Shown one piece after another: positions 1-10,200 of a stretch of 39,925 nucleotides of DNA. Source of the DNA: a virus; IMG/VR virus record IMGVR_UViG_3300042691_025766, positions 1 to 39,925 of that record; one strand, 5' to 3'. Both the position numbers and the translations under genes were made by a program. The notes below the pieces were generated by a model, which searched no databases, was not told where the DNA came from, and saw nothing but the letters and a program-made list of their open reading frames with translations. Each line of letters starts with the position of its first letter. The stretch's first letter is position 1.

Positions 1-2600
1 TCTTCTATTGCAGCTAAATTCATAGCCTTATTGTCTGATAATTGCCATAATGCAGACTTTTCTACCATAGATGCGCCCTTAAAATTAGTAATCGCTCCAA
101 TAGTTAATAGCCCAGCAGAACTTGTAAGAATATGTTTAACTGATTCAAAAGCATTGTCTAATATTTGGTCATTACTTATATTTTGACCATACATTTCTCT
201 ATTAATAACATCGCTTGCAATAGAAGTACCTGCGCCAAATGTTGCTGCCATACCACCCGCTTCTTTAACAGTATGGCTTACTGAATTTTTAATTCTTGTA
301 AGTAATTGACTATTTTTATTTACTACATCATTCCATGTTTTTTCAGAAACTCCAGCCAACATTTTGCCTGCTGCCGAATTAACGCCAACAGCTCTTTTTA
401 CTATTTTCAAACTAGGATTTATCAATCCTGCTAAAAACATAATACTTGCATTTGTAAATGCATAACTATTGGGATCTTGAACTCCTATTTCAAGCCCTTC
501 TTTATAAAAATCATCTTGAGATGTAGTCCACATTGGTATAGCCGATGCCATTGCATCACTAGCTACTCCCACTCCCTTTAAAATACCAGCTTGAGCTGCA
601 AAAGAAGCTATATCGCCAAGCATTCCAGTATTTGAATATAATGTAGCTAAACTGAAAAAATTCTTGTCTTTACCCGCTTTTGGATTTGTGATTGTTTTAA
701 TTTGGTCTTGATTATCCATCATGACTTGCGTCATTTTATTCTTTTCGCTATCTGTCAAATCTGAATAATCTTTCCCCTTTGTTATATCATCTAATTTTTG
801 TTTTAATGATGGGCTATATTGAAATAAAAAATCAGGATTTTTACCTTGATATTTTTCGGGCATATACATAGCAAAATTCTCAAAATCTCTTTCGCCTATT
901 TCAGACAACCTAATTCTTTTTGTAACTTCATTTTCTGGTAATGCTGATATTAATAAATTAGATAAAGACTTTCCTGTTTTGCTTAACGATAGCCCAAATT
1001 TCGTAACGCCATATTCAAGTGCATTCATACCAGATTGATCCAAATAATCTTTTACTCTTGTCTGATATTGCATGGTATTTAGTAAAGGATATTTATTTTT
1101 ATCCTGGCTAAAATCATATCTAATACCTTGAATTAATGCATTATTATCATCATATTGTTGTTTGATGCTATCAAGTTGTTCTTGTGATGTAGCATTTTTG
1201 CTTGCGTCTATTAATTTTTCATTTTGTCTTTGTAAGTCTAACATTGAATAATTCCTACCTTCATCAGATAACTTTTTCAATATTTTCTCTTTGCCTAATC
1301 TAGCAAAAACAGAAGTTGTCGTTTCGCCCTTTTCTCCCAATTTCATACCTTCTAATGCTTCAGCGCCTCTACCTATACTGACTGGAGTTGGAGTTTCTAT
1401 ATAATCTATTGTTTGTTTATATTTTTCAGGTTCGTATAATCTCATAACTTCCAATGCAGAAAACTGATTAATATCAACTTTACCTTTCAAAGGAGATTGA
1501 TCGTATGCTTTTTGAACATCTAAATTATTGGGAGTAATGAACATAGCTGCATTATCCTTTGCTCTATTTAATGCAGCTCTTCTTTCTTCCATTGTAGGAA
1601 GATATGTATTGATAAGTTCTTGTTGTTTTATGAAATTTTGCTCTAATTGATCAAATGTAGGAGCTTGATTCAATGAGTTATATAATTCGCTCAAATAAAC
1701 TGCATCCGTTGGCGTACCTTCTTCTGTAAGCTTTTTTGCTGCATTCTTAAGCGCAAATCTGTTTTTAAATGTATTTACGGCATAATCAAAACTTACTGGA
1801 GATTCAACTGCCATTTTAGTAAGATTCTCTTTAGAATACTTATTATAAACAGTTCCGTCTGATTTTTTAACCTGGATGTTATAAACATCTTCTGGGAGGT
1901 CTTTTACCTTATTATAAAGTTCATTAGCTTCTATTCCGTAACTCTTTAGCTCTTCGTCTACTTTTTTTGATTGTCCTATTGCTTCTTCATCTGGTTCTTC
2001 TGTGATTGTAGTAATATCCTGCCCCATGACATTTTTGCTAGTAGTCATTTTGCTTTTCTTCCGATTCTTCAAATCAAAAGATTCCATTGCCTTGCTTATT
2101 GCATCATATCCTTCTGGGATTGGTAATGGGCCTACTTGGGCTGGAGGTGGGGTTTCTTCAGTTTCAGTTGCTATATCAACTTGAGGTATGTTTGTTGTAT
2201 ATTCTGATACGCCAGCCTGAGAGCCAGTAACAGGCTCTTGATATTGCTGAGTAGATTCGATTTGATTTTTTTTTTCAATAGGGGTAATTAAACCCATTTT
2301 TAGTCCGTTGGCAATTCTATCTGCTCCAACTCCTTGGCCTGCAAAATCTTTTACCGAAAAAATCCTACCATCTTTATGCTTAAATTGTTGTTCAGGATCT
2401 TCAGTATCGCCTATTTGCGATATCAATCCTTTTGATAATCCTGTACTAATTCTATCCTCAGTTACCCCTTCACTCAAAAATTGGCTTTTTGTAAATATGC
2501 GACCATCTTTGTGTTTGTAAATAGGCTCTATAGTAGTTTCAGTTGTTGTTTCTGTAACTTCTGGTTGATCTATTTCTGTTGGATTGATTTCGTTTGGCAT
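1..2600 (-). CDS. Large internal virion / ejection-type protein, partial (C-terminus beyond window)
   Basis: The reading frame starts at an ATG at 2600 and stays open to position 1, giving at least 866 codons; the stop lies outside the window. The N-terminal 180 residues are rich in Thr, Glu and Pro and hold a duplicated unit (residues about 28-60 and 73-105) with the shared core HKDGRIF. Next come Lys/Glu-rich helical segments, and near the visible end several hydrophobic or Ala/Gly-rich helices (for example SLATLYSNTGMLGDIASF). Size, helix content and position as the last of three genes after the nozzle gene fit the large cargo/ejection proteins of podovirus-like phages, which leave the virion with the DNA. 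No lytic transglycosylase motif was recognised. The role is inferred from context; the open frame is certain. Confidence 0.8.
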   Translation of the reverse strand, partial: MPNEINPTEIDQPEVTETTTETTIEPIYKHKDGRIFTKSQFLSEGVTEDRISTGLSKGLISQIGDTEDPEQQFKHKDGRIFSVKDFAGQGVGADRIANGLKMGLITPIEKKNQIESTQQYQEPVTGSQAGVSEYTTNIPQVDIATETEETPPPAQVGPLPIPEGYDAISKAMESFDLKNRKKSKMTTSKNVMGQDITTITEEPDEEAIGQSKKVDEELKSYGIEANELYNKVKDLPEDVYNIQVKKSDGTVYNKYSKENLTKMAVESPVSFDYAVNTFKNRFALKNAAKKLTEEGTPTDAVYLSELYNSLNQAPTFDQLEQNFIKQQELINTYLPTMEERRAALNRAKDNAAMFITPNNLDVQKAYDQSPLKGKVDINQFSALEVMRLYEPEKYKQTIDYIETPTPVSIGRGAEALEGMKLGEKGETTTSVFARLGKEKILKKLSDEGRNYSMLDLQRQNEKLIDASKNATSQEQLDSIKQQYDDNNALIQGIRYDFSQDKNKYPLLNTMQYQTRVKDYLDQSGMNALEYGVTKFGLSLSKTGKSLSNLLISALPENEVTKRIRLSEIGERDFENFAMYMPEKYQGKNPDFLFQYSPSLKQKLDDITKGKDYSDLTDSEKNKMTQVMMDNQDQIKTITNPKAGKDKNFFSLATLYSNTGMLGDIASFAAQAGILKGVGVASDAMASAIPMWTTSQDDFYKEGLEIGVQDPNSYAFTNASIMFLAGLINPSLKIVKRAVGVNSAAGKMLAGVSEKTWNDVVNKNSQLLTRIKNSVSHTVKEAGGMAATFGAGTSIASDVINREMYGQNISNDQILDNAFESVKHILTSSAGLLTIGAITNFKGASMVEKSALWQLSDNKAMNLAAIE
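2286..2519 (-). repeat. Tandem 45-residue protein repeat with HKDGRIF core
   Basis: Residues 28-60 and 73-105 of the partial ejection-type protein align at a period of 45 residues. Both contain (Y/F)KHKDGRIF, a short linker, DRI, then a G-L-(S/K)-(K/M)-G-L-I segment. The DNA copies at 2421-2519 and 2286-2384 have diverged, so the duplication is old. It looks like two small folded units, perhaps binding modules, at the N-terminus. Confidence 0.7.
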
Positions 2601-2612
2601 TTTTATTTTTTA

Positions 2613-4073
2613 TTAAAATCCTAAGTTAGTTGTTGCTTTACCGGCTGGGGTTTTAATAGTTACTTTTTCAGTACTCTTTTTAGGAATTATTTGATTTATA
2701 GTTGATTTAACTCCTGCTTTCTTTAATTCCTCTTGCAATAAATCATTTCTTGACATAAAGCCCATAAATGGGTTAGCTGCGGATTGAGTAGTACCATTTG
2801 TTACATCTAGATCTAGGTATTGTACTATCAATGGTTTAGTTCCTGTGGGATAAGCATTCTTAATGCGTACTGGGATTTGTTTGCCTACTATTCTAACTTG
2901 GTCGTCTTTTGTTGATGAGTAAGGAGTTCCGTCTGCATTTACCCATTGGCCATTCCTTCTATATACATCTTTATTTTTAGTTGTTTTATAATCACCATCT
3001 GGTATTACATCGAGCGCAGTTTCTACATTAGCTATGTTAATTTGATCATCCTTAGACAAGCTTTTCTTAAATACCTCCATTCTTTTTTGCGATTCCTCTC
3101 TTTTCTTATCAAGGAATGCATCATATGCAACTCTATCAAATTCTTTTTCTCTTTTTACCCCTTCGGCATCAGCCATTTTGATTGCGTTGGCTATGAATAA
3201 ATCCTTATCACTACTTATATCTTTATCTGGGAATGCTTTTTTATAATAGTTATTCAAATCAGTAAGTTCATTTTCATTCAACTTTTCTAATGGCATTTGT
3301 TTATGCATGGTAAACTCTGCGCCTCTACTCCATCTTGCATTTGCCTTTGAAGCTATTTGTTGATAACCTTCTGGAGCTATTTCAGTTGTGGTTATTTTTG
3401 TTTTAGAAAAAGGCTCTGTACTTGGCTCATAAGTTTCTACTGAGCTTTTAGGAACGCCCTTAGATGCTTCTTCCCATTCTTTAGCTAAGTCAACTTCTTG
3501 TGGATTGACTTGTACTTGACTTAAATCAAAATGCTTAAACTTAGGATTTTTAATTACCGCTCCATTTGGAGCTACTGAATATATTGGCTGATTATGAGCA
3601 TTTAATCCTGTAGGATTGCCATATTCATCCAATTTGGCTTGTCCTGTACCTTTATCTATTCCTGTAGTTTCATCAGTCCATCTTGCAAATGCATCTGGAT
3701 TACTTGCACTAACTTGGGCCGCTGTTTTTGCGGTAGCTAAGGCTTCTCTACTTTCCGCTGCTATTTTACTTGGAAATTTAGCTAACTCCTGTGCTTGTAT
3801 TTCTAAATCAGGCCTTCTTCCACTTGTCAGAGCTTCTTTATTCTTGGTATAAAAATCTTTATAATTCTGAATTGCTTGATAAAATGCAGGCCCTTCTTTA
3901 TCTGCTCTCATTCCAGTATCAGTAGCTTTATCTCCTAAAGTACTAAAATACTTATCTAATGTGGCTCTTTTAGCTTCTTGTTGAGCCATTAGTTTAGCAT
4001 ATATGTTTATGGCTGGAGCAGCATTTATACTAAAAACTCCTTCAGTATATAATCCAGCAGGAATGTTTACCAT
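2613..4073 (-). CDS. Putative internal virion protein, 486 aa
   Basis: ATG start at 4073, 12 nt upstream of the large ejection-type gene. The protein is hydrophilic and Lys/Glu/Ala-rich, with long predicted helices (about residues 25-120 and 290-345) and no clear membrane segment or catalytic motif. The C-terminal 150 residues look more beta-rich (NKDVYRRNGQWVNADGTPY, then QVRIVGKQIPVRI). Position between a short Ala/Gln-rich protein and a giant helical protein matches the usual set of three internal (ejected) proteins in podovirus-like phages. I do not recognise the family; the role is inferred from gene order only. Confidence 0.7.
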   Translation of the reverse strand: MVNIPAGLYTEGVFSINAAPAINIYAKLMAQQEAKRATLDKYFSTLGDKATDTGMRADKEGPAFYQAIQNYKDFYTKNKEALTSGRRPDLEIQAQELAKFPSKIAAESREALATAKTAAQVSASNPDAFARWTDETTGIDKGTGQAKLDEYGNPTGLNAHNQPIYSVAPNGAVIKNPKFKHFDLSQVQVNPQEVDLAKEWEEASKGVPKSSVETYEPSTEPFSKTKITTTEIAPEGYQQIASKANARWSRGAEFTMHKQMPLEKLNENELTDLNNYYKKAFPDKDISSDKDLFIANAIKMADAEGVKREKEFDRVAYDAFLDKKREESQKRMEVFKKSLSKDDQINIANVETALDVIPDGDYKTTKNKDVYRRNGQWVNADGTPYSSTKDDQVRIVGKQIPVRIKNAYPTGTKPLIVQYLDLDVTNGTTQSAANPFMGFMSRNDLLQEELKKAGVKSTINQIIPKKSTEKVTIKTPAGKATTNLGF

Positions 4074-4098
4074 TTCTAAAAATTTATTCTTATTTCAA

Positions 4099-4791
4099 TT
4101 AATAATTCAAGATACCTGGCTTACCATACCCCTTTCTATAAGTCATTGGATTGCCCGATTCGTCAGTTCCTAAATTCCCTCCGGTTTCATATTGATTATT
4201 ATCACCTCCGCCATTTTTACCATACATACTTTTATAAGCAGCAAGCTGCGCTCCACCCATTGCTAAATTAGATAAATTTTGCCATCCAGCTCTTTCTTGT
4301 TGTGCCGCACCAGCCGCCTTAGCTCCCAAAATATTAGTTTGTAATTCCCAAGGTTTCATTTGATTTATATCAAACTTTCTTTGCCCTTCAGCAGCTTTCA
4401 TTCCAACTATACTACCTAATCTAGCCATTCTTTGCTCTTTCTGTTGTTCTGCGGCAGCAGTTGCTCTCATAGATGCATCGGTAGCGCCTTGGGTTAATTT
4501 AGATACTAAAGACTGCCCACCCCTAGCTACATTACTTCCTGCTAATCCCTGAGCCATACTTCTACCTATTTGCTGTTGTTGTTGTTTATATAATGCACTA
4601 TCTTGAGCAGGGGTCATTGCCTGTTGAAGATTTTGCTGATAGTATTGGTCTAATTCTGGGCTACCTTCAAACTTAGGTTGCTTTTTAGACATCTCTTCAA
4701 ATGCCTTTTGTTCTTTTTTCTTTTTTATTGCACCACCTATTATTTGATATGCGGCAGTACCAGCTCCTACTGCTAATGATACCCAGCTCAT
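4099..4791 (-). CDS. Small Ala/Gln-rich internal virion protein with N-terminal hydrophobic helix
   Basis: 230 aa. It opens with a hydrophobic Gly/Ala helix (MSWVSLAVGAGTAAYQIIGG) followed by KKKK, then a long Gln/Ala-rich helical region (YKQQQQQIGRSMAQGLAG; ATAAAEQQKEQRMARLG) and a Gly/Asn-rich tail. The pattern of one membrane-active N-terminal helix, Ala/Gln coiled coil and glycine tail is typical of the smallest ejection protein in podoviruses (T7 gp14 / P22 gp7 class by analogy, not by recognised homology). The ATG at 4791 overlaps the end of the cupin gene by 4 nt, so the two are translationally coupled. Confidence 0.7.
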   Translation of the reverse strand: MSWVSLAVGAGTAAYQIIGGAIKKKKEQKAFEEMSKKQPKFEGSPELDQYYQQNLQQAMTPAQDSALYKQQQQQIGRSMAQGLAGSNVARGGQSLVSKLTQGATDASMRATAAAEQQKEQRMARLGSIVGMKAAEGQRKFDINQMKPWELQTNILGAKAAGAAQQERAGWQNLSNLAMGGAQLAAYKSMYGKNGGGDNNQYETGGNLGTDESGNPMTYRKGYGKPGILNY

Positions 4792-5261
4792 AAGCTTTCT
4801 GTTTTACTTTGTGAATAATTTATTTGTCTTATAATTTCTTTCAAATCACTATCAATCAATTTATTATCTCTTTTCTCGATTATCCTTTCTTCTATTTGCT
4901 CCAAATTTTCATTATCTGGATTAGGATGCGCGGTAGCCCAAATGCAATCCTCCCACACATACAAAACTCTTCTAGTACCTGGTTCTGTTGTACCTATATA
5001 TGGAGCTTCTATAAAAATCTCCTCCCCCTCATCTATCCAAACTGAAACTGACCCCTTTAAAACAAAATATTGATGTTGAGTTTTATGTATTTTGCTTGTT
5101 ATCAAAGATCCAGCAGGCATAAATATTTCTCTAACATACAACCCATTTGTAAATCTATGATTTAAAGGGCAAACTACTGGCTCTAAATTTTCGGCCATAG
5201 CGGCTTCCAATTCATCTATTTTTTCATCCATAGTTTTTTCTATACCCAATACTTCATCCAT
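4788..5261 (-). CDS. Cupin-fold protein of the tail module
   Basis: 157 aa. The core at about residues 36-115 has the cupin pattern: LYVREIFMPAG, then IHKTQHQYFVLKGSVSVWID, then EAPYIGTTEPGTRR and ATAHPNP. Histidines fit an H-x3-H motif and a later H, but the usual glutamate of cupin motif 1 is replaced (HQYFVLKG), so metal binding is uncertain. Small cupins of this kind are common beside tail genes in many phages; their role is not established. A Glu-rich helix precedes the barrel and a charged helix follows it. The gene lies directly after a GNAT-like gene (1 nt gap) and overlaps the next gene by 4 nt. Confidence 0.75.
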   Translation of the reverse strand: MDEVLGIEKTMDEKIDELEAAMAENLEPVVCPLNHRFTNGLYVREIFMPAGSLITSKIHKTQHQYFVLKGSVSVWIDEGEEIFIEAPYIGTTEPGTRRVLYVWEDCIWATAHPNPDNENLEQIEERIIEKRDNKLIDSDLKEIIRQINYSQSKTESL

Positions 5262-5262
5262 A

Positions 5263-5706
5263 TTAATAATTTACCAAGGTAACTGTCTTATATTGTTCGT
5301 CAGTATCAATTATTTTCATCCTATTCTTTTCCAAAAACTTTATTGCCCTATCATTGCACTCGTACAATCCACAATAAAATGTTTCTCCTAATTCTTTCTG
5401 TACTTTTTCCCACCATTTAGTCAAAATATCTTTCTTTCTGTACTTTTTGTTAATCGCAAATGAATATAGGAAATTATCATCAAATGTAACAAAATATCCT
5501 ATAGGCTTTTTTTGATAAATAACTTTGTAGCAATTTACCTTCTTCATGCTAGACATCTGATAAATATATACTAAAGTAGTATTTATCATATCTTGAAAAC
5601 CTAATCTAATATGGTAGTACTTATGCAATAGGTCTGAATCGCCTTCATAAGACATAGCTACCAAGTTTGGCAACTCATTAATACTTATTTTTTTAATTGT
5701 TATCAT
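5263..5706 (-). CDS. GNAT-like acyltransferase-fold protein
   Basis: 147 aa. The pattern fits a small GNAT fold: an N-terminal strand and helices, a central strand pair (KKPIGYFVTF, then NFLYSFAINKKYRKK), the helix TKWWEKVQKEL, a strand (FYCGLYECND) and the typical C-terminal RAIKFLEKNRMKII. The acetyl-CoA loop Q/R-x-x-G-x-G/A is not intact (RKKDIL instead), so activity is doubtful. GNAT-like proteins are often found among tail genes of podovirus-like phages, with unknown substrates. The ATG at 5706 overlaps the upstream small gene by 4 nt. Confidence 0.65.
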   Translation of the reverse strand: MITIKKISINELPNLVAMSYEGDSDLLHKYYHIRLGFQDMINTTLVYIYQMSSMKKVNCYKVIYQKKPIGYFVTFDDNFLYSFAINKKYRKKDILTKWWEKVQKELGETFYCGLYECNDRAIKFLEKNRMKIIDTDEQYKTVTLVNY

Positions 5707-5975
5707 GGTGGCAATGGCACTCCTCCTTCTACAAAAAGGATTCTATCTTCATTTATAATGTTATAAAATTGATTAGTATCACTAGAATAAATAATAGGCA
5801 CATCTTGTGGGTTGTAAAATACAACATTGCCTTCAACTACATTTAATGTATTAGGATTTACTTGCACTACTGTTGCCCAAGCGCCTATATTGTTAGCCAA
5901 AAATAAATTCAATCCGCTATAAATCGGCTGAAGAAGTACATTTGGCGGTTGCATATATATATTAAACGGCAACAT
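5703..5975 (-). CDS. Small beta-rich hypothetical protein after the nozzle gene
   Basis: 90 aa, not recognised. It starts MLPFNIYMQPPNVLLQPI and is rich in Asn, Pro, Val and Ile with alternating hydrophobic residues, ending in a Pro-rich tail (GGVPLPP). This suggests a small beta-sheet structural or fibre-attachment protein. The ATG is 4 nt after the end of the 1405-aa gene and the 3' end overlaps the GNAT-like gene by 4 nt, so it is part of the late operon. Confidence 0.6.
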   Translation of the reverse strand: MLPFNIYMQPPNVLLQPIYSGLNLFLANNIGAWATVVQVNPNTLNVVEGNVVFYNPQDVPIIYSSDTNQFYNIINEDRILFVEGGVPLPP

Positions 5976-5979
5976 CTAT

Positions 5980-8900
5980 TTAACGTACATTTAGCGGTGA
6001 ATTAATATATTTCAAAGATACACTATTCAGATAATACAATCCATTACCATTTGAGGTTTGGAATCTAACTTTTAGATAATTACCTTTCATTGTATAGCCA
6101 TTTATTAATCCACCTGGACTATTTACATCTCTAGGAATGGCGGCATTATACTGCCCTTCTAATAAGCTAAATCTTGCGCCTACAATATAAGTTGACTGCG
6201 GAGAACCTCCTGTTGTTGCTTGAGATATTATAGATGGGCAATGCCATAAGACATTACTTGTCTGCATTATTGCCAAATAAGTTTTTTTGTCTAGTGGGGC
6301 ATCATTAAATACGGTATCAATATAAACATCATAATCAGTACCATAAAAGTTACAATGTATTGGATTATCTTGAGTCCAAACATCTCCGTCTTTAAAGGTC
6401 AAAAGGAGATTGTTTAATGCTCCTATATTTTCTGGATAATAACTATAAAAAGATTCAAACCCTTCTTTATAATCTCTTGAATCTAAAAATGCTATAGTAT
6501 ATGGACTTTGACTTAAATCGTCTCTGTCTATTTCAGACATACAAATTATATACTTATTAGTAAATGCATCATAAGCGCCATATACTGTTGGAGTTCCCGT
6601 TTCGGGAATTGTTGTATTTAAGTTGCTGTTATAATTTGCTAGTAATGGTACAAAAAAGGCATTCATCTTATACAAGATAGAAATAGGCGTAATACCATCT
6701 GTACTTAATCTACAAACTACTCCTTTATTATTATCTACAAAGAATTTAGCGTGCTTACCATATGCAAAGCTTTCTGGTACATTACCTATACCATATCCAC
6801 CTATGTAAGGATATACTATTTTATTAAGTAGCTTATCGCTTTGAGCCGACAATGGATTCCCGGCAGTATCTCTTACTATTTGCGTCAATACCGTTACTAC
6901 TCCTACATCAAATTGCTGAAAAACATATTGATTCCTACCCTCAATAAACATTTTTTGAATAGATCCACGGCTTCTATCATAAACATCAAAGTTCTCTTCA
7001 TAAAATCTATTTACATCATTTATAGTTGTACCAATTTGAAATTCACCACCGAATCTTATAAGCGTTGGGTTGAAACTTTGTTTAGCATTAGGATCATATT
7101 TCCAAGCTCTACCATTTGGAGAAGCTCCGCTATCATATGTATCAGAAAAGTTAGTATCAATAATACCTTGAAGTATGCTATTATTTATTGTTATTTCAAA
7201 ATCCCATGATTTTATAGTGCCTTGAAAAAAAGCATTATTAAAAGGAGGGTTGCTTAATCCATGATATAATTGAGTATTCCCTAATATATTTGTAATTTCA
7301 ATACTATATGTTATGGTAGTTTCAACTCCTGCTATTAATGGGCCACTATAAAAATAAGTTTGATTTACTGAAGGCAAAGGAGTATTTGTTGCTGCATAAA
7401 ATGCCATTGTGCTTAAATTTACGCTTGGCACTACTACCGCTGTCCCTTTTATAAAAAAGGTAAATACTTTTGTTGAGTTAATAACTAATGCATTATATGA
7501 TCCCGTAGGCGCTTGGCCACTAACCACCAAAGAAATTGTATTTTGAGGAGTAATATCCGTATTTGTATTAGTATTAGAATATAATGTACTATTTAATGAA
7601 TATGGATTATTACCTGTAAAAGCTTCTGATTTCCACCTCATAGAACCTTCTCTTGGAAATGACCTATACTTAAAATAACTATCGCCTTTATATAAATTAT
7701 ATAAAGCTGGTTGAGTAAGACTATCATCTTGATTCTGAATCATTCCTTCATGATAAGCCAATGTTGTTCCAGAATTACCTATATTATATTTTTGTCCAAA
7801 TTCGTAGTATAAGTTATTATCATTTGATAGGCTTATTGCAGGAGTGTATAATTCAATTAAATAATTTTCAAATCCAGTTCCAAAATCAAAAGAAGATGAA
7901 TTTAAGTTATTTGGCAATAATATTTTTATTACTTGACCTACTATTTCTACGCCATTTATTTTAGGATTTATAACCGATTCTACTATTTGATAATCTCTAT
8001 TATCTAAATATCCATATTTTTGAGCAGTTGCCCCCAATCCATTGTATAACTTAACAAATCTAATTCTATCTCCAGGCGTAAATTCATATCCAAGCGTTTT
8101 TATGCTTGGATTGTCAATGAGGTAATTGGTTAAATTGCTTATAGATATATAGGCATATTGATTGCCTAACTGGTTGGGGATAGCGTCTTTATAAGTTCTA
8201 TAGCTTACCCAATATAAAAAATTAGATTTAGTGAGATTTTTTGTTCTTACTATTTCAAAATAAGAAGCCCATATTGGTGGCCTGCTATTAATTTCTAATT
8301 GTTGAATAGGCAAATAAACTGGTTGTCCTACTGTGGAATTTAATTCATCGTATTGCTGTGTCTGAATAGGGCTTTGAATTGAAGTTATCACTCCATTTGT
8401 CCTTCCCTTTTCATCAAAATAAACAACACCATATGCGTATCTTGAAAACCAATCATATGCAAATTGGGAATCTTTGCTTTGGGTTAAAAGGGCTGGTACT
8501 ACGCTTGTAGGTAGATTTACATCCAATATATCTGGAGATGCGCTCACTATTTGATTTCCATCAGAATCATTGCTTACCGAATATCCTAATCCAGTAAAAT
8601 AAGTAAATACATCTGATTTTAATGTGGTTGGGGTACTGCCACTTGATGTTATTACTGCTGTTTGCGGAGACCCATTTAATGTATAGTTTATAGTATAAAT
8701 ATCACCTACTGATGGATTACCAGCTATAACTATTTTTAAGGCATCAATTGGTTGTGTAACATGATATACCCTAACTAAGGCTGTTTGATTTATTCTTGAA
8801 GAAAGTAAATTATTATTTAATACCGTAGTTTGATAGTCGGGTATTATTAAATCATAATTTTCGGTAATTGCTCCATAATCTAATACGTTACCATTGGGCA

Positions 8901-10197
8901 AAGATTGAGCAAATGCTTTTTGAGGTACATTATCAAATGGCTGTATGCTTTCAATAATGGGTATTAAGTTATATGCTTGATCATTATAAAATTTAAACTG
9001 AGCAGTATTATTACTTAAAATACCCAATTCAGACTTATCTAAAACTGCGACTAAAAAGAAATCTGAATAAGTTTCTCCTAAACTTTCTGCACCTAAAATT
9101 TCTATTTTAGTTACATTCTCAGCACCAGAATCCATTAATATAAAAATACTTGAATTTTTAGTTGGATCTGTTGCCGTTGTTTGGTTCATATAATCCTTGG
9201 GGATAGGAACTTCGCATTGAGCAGATGTTACACTTTTTTCTAAATCATCAAATACATATCTATATTTAAACTTAAATTGCTTATTGTTTAAGTTATTAAC
9301 TGTTACGCTTGCGTTATCTTGATATACGCAATATGGCGGAGTAGATGGTGGTTCTTTGGCTACATCTATATAACTTCTTTGTATTATACCATATGCTCCG
9401 ATTGTAGCTGTTTTTACATTTATTTTAGATGGTGGATTTAATCCATCAGTCCAAAAAAGTAAATCTCCATCTTCATCTCTATAGATAATATCTATGTGAT
9501 TTATTCTATAAGATGGGTCAAAGTTAAGAACGCCTACGTTATCCGTATCGGTTAAATCTTCCATGACAACAACCGTTGAATTAGTTGTGCCATCATAATA
9601 ACTTATTCTATTATATCCTTCGTCATTCCAATTAAAAAAGTATTGTCTATTTCTAACCTTATCCGCGTAATTACCTATTGTTTTTGAAACACCCCCATAA
9701 TGATAACCCGTTACAGTCATTATAAGATCAGAATATCCATATACCGGATCTGTATCATAAGTTACTTCTAGTGTATCTGGGGCTACTGATGCATAGGCTA
9801 AAGTATATGGTAAGCCAGTTTGATTAGCAATCAATCCATTTACTATATCAGTTATGTTGTCTGTAGATGATGCTACATAGGATGTAAGCAAAACAAAATT
9901 GCCTGTAGAAACTTCTCTTACTAGTATCTCTATGTTTGCTCCATAAAAAGCAGTTCCAATAAATAAAATGTCATTTATAGATGTGTGCGCAAATACATTT
10001 GTAGTAATAGTATATTGCAAATCAGTACCTGGGCTTGGAACATTTAAGTTGCCTAATATATTAGACACTACTTCATCTTGATTATCACTTTGAGCATCTC
10101 TTGTTATATTAAGGGCATCAGAATAGTCTCCTTTGGGCAATCTGTAAGGATTGTCGTCATAATTCATTTTGCCACCAAACGTTCTTACTTCTATCAC
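5980..10197 (-). CDS. Stabilisation / tail nozzle (muzzle-type) protein, 1405 aa
   Basis: The longest complete gene here. The N-terminus IEVRTFGGKMNYDD followed by YRLPKGDYSDALN matches the recurring RTFGG-N-D...LP-GDY-AxN opening of the phage 'stabilisation protein' family (crAss-like and related podoviruses), which forms the distal tail nozzle. The body is beta-rich with many short Asn/Thr/Tyr-rich strands, as in propeller and nozzle proteins. This conserved opening supports the GTG start at 10197 (4 nt after the previous stop) over the ATG 10 codons later. It sits after connector/ring genes, as expected for the last-added tail part. Function is inferred from family likeness and position. 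Confidence 0.8.
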   Translation of the reverse strand: MIEVRTFGGKMNYDDNPYRLPKGDYSDALNITRDAQSDNQDEVVSNILGNLNVPSPGTDLQYTITTNVFAHTSINDILFIGTAFYGANIEILVREVSTGNFVLLTSYVASSTDNITDIVNGLIANQTGLPYTLAYASVAPDTLEVTYDTDPVYGYSDLIMTVTGYHYGGVSKTIGNYADKVRNRQYFFNWNDEGYNRISYYDGTTNSTVVVMEDLTDTDNVGVLNFDPSYRINHIDIIYRDEDGDLLFWTDGLNPPSKINVKTATIGAYGIIQRSYIDVAKEPPSTPPYCVYQDNASVTVNNLNNKQFKFKYRYVFDDLEKSVTSAQCEVPIPKDYMNQTTATDPTKNSSIFILMDSGAENVTKIEILGAESLGETYSDFFLVAVLDKSELGILSNNTAQFKFYNDQAYNLIPIIESIQPFDNVPQKAFAQSLPNGNVLDYGAITENYDLIIPDYQTTVLNNNLLSSRINQTALVRVYHVTQPIDALKIVIAGNPSVGDIYTINYTLNGSPQTAVITSSGSTPTTLKSDVFTYFTGLGYSVSNDSDGNQIVSASPDILDVNLPTSVVPALLTQSKDSQFAYDWFSRYAYGVVYFDEKGRTNGVITSIQSPIQTQQYDELNSTVGQPVYLPIQQLEINSRPPIWASYFEIVRTKNLTKSNFLYWVSYRTYKDAIPNQLGNQYAYISISNLTNYLIDNPSIKTLGYEFTPGDRIRFVKLYNGLGATAQKYGYLDNRDYQIVESVINPKINGVEIVGQVIKILLPNNLNSSSFDFGTGFENYLIELYTPAISLSNDNNLYYEFGQKYNIGNSGTTLAYHEGMIQNQDDSLTQPALYNLYKGDSYFKYRSFPREGSMRWKSEAFTGNNPYSLNSTLYSNTNTNTDITPQNTISLVVSGQAPTGSYNALVINSTKVFTFFIKGTAVVVPSVNLSTMAFYAATNTPLPSVNQTYFYSGPLIAGVETTITYSIEITNILGNTQLYHGLSNPPFNNAFFQGTIKSWDFEITINNSILQGIIDTNFSDTYDSGASPNGRAWKYDPNAKQSFNPTLIRFGGEFQIGTTINDVNRFYEENFDVYDRSRGSIQKMFIEGRNQYVFQQFDVGVVTVLTQIVRDTAGNPLSAQSDKLLNKIVYPYIGGYGIGNVPESFAYGKHAKFFVDNNKGVVCRLSTDGITPISILYKMNAFFVPLLANYNSNLNTTIPETGTPTVYGAYDAFTNKYIICMSEIDRDDLSQSPYTIAFLDSRDYKEGFESFYSYYPENIGALNNLLLTFKDGDVWTQDNPIHCNFYGTDYDVYIDTVFNDAPLDKKTYLAIMQTSNVLWHCPSIISQATTGGSPQSTYIVGARFSLLEGQYNAAIPRDVNSPGGLINGYTMKGNYLKVRFQTSNGNGLYYLNSVSLKYINSPLNVR

Positions 10198-10200
10198 TTG

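Noticed and set aside
2002-2520. Rightward frames of 60-70 codons in the leftward giant gene
   Set aside because: They lie opposite to a long coding frame with matching codon use and carry no motif or leader.
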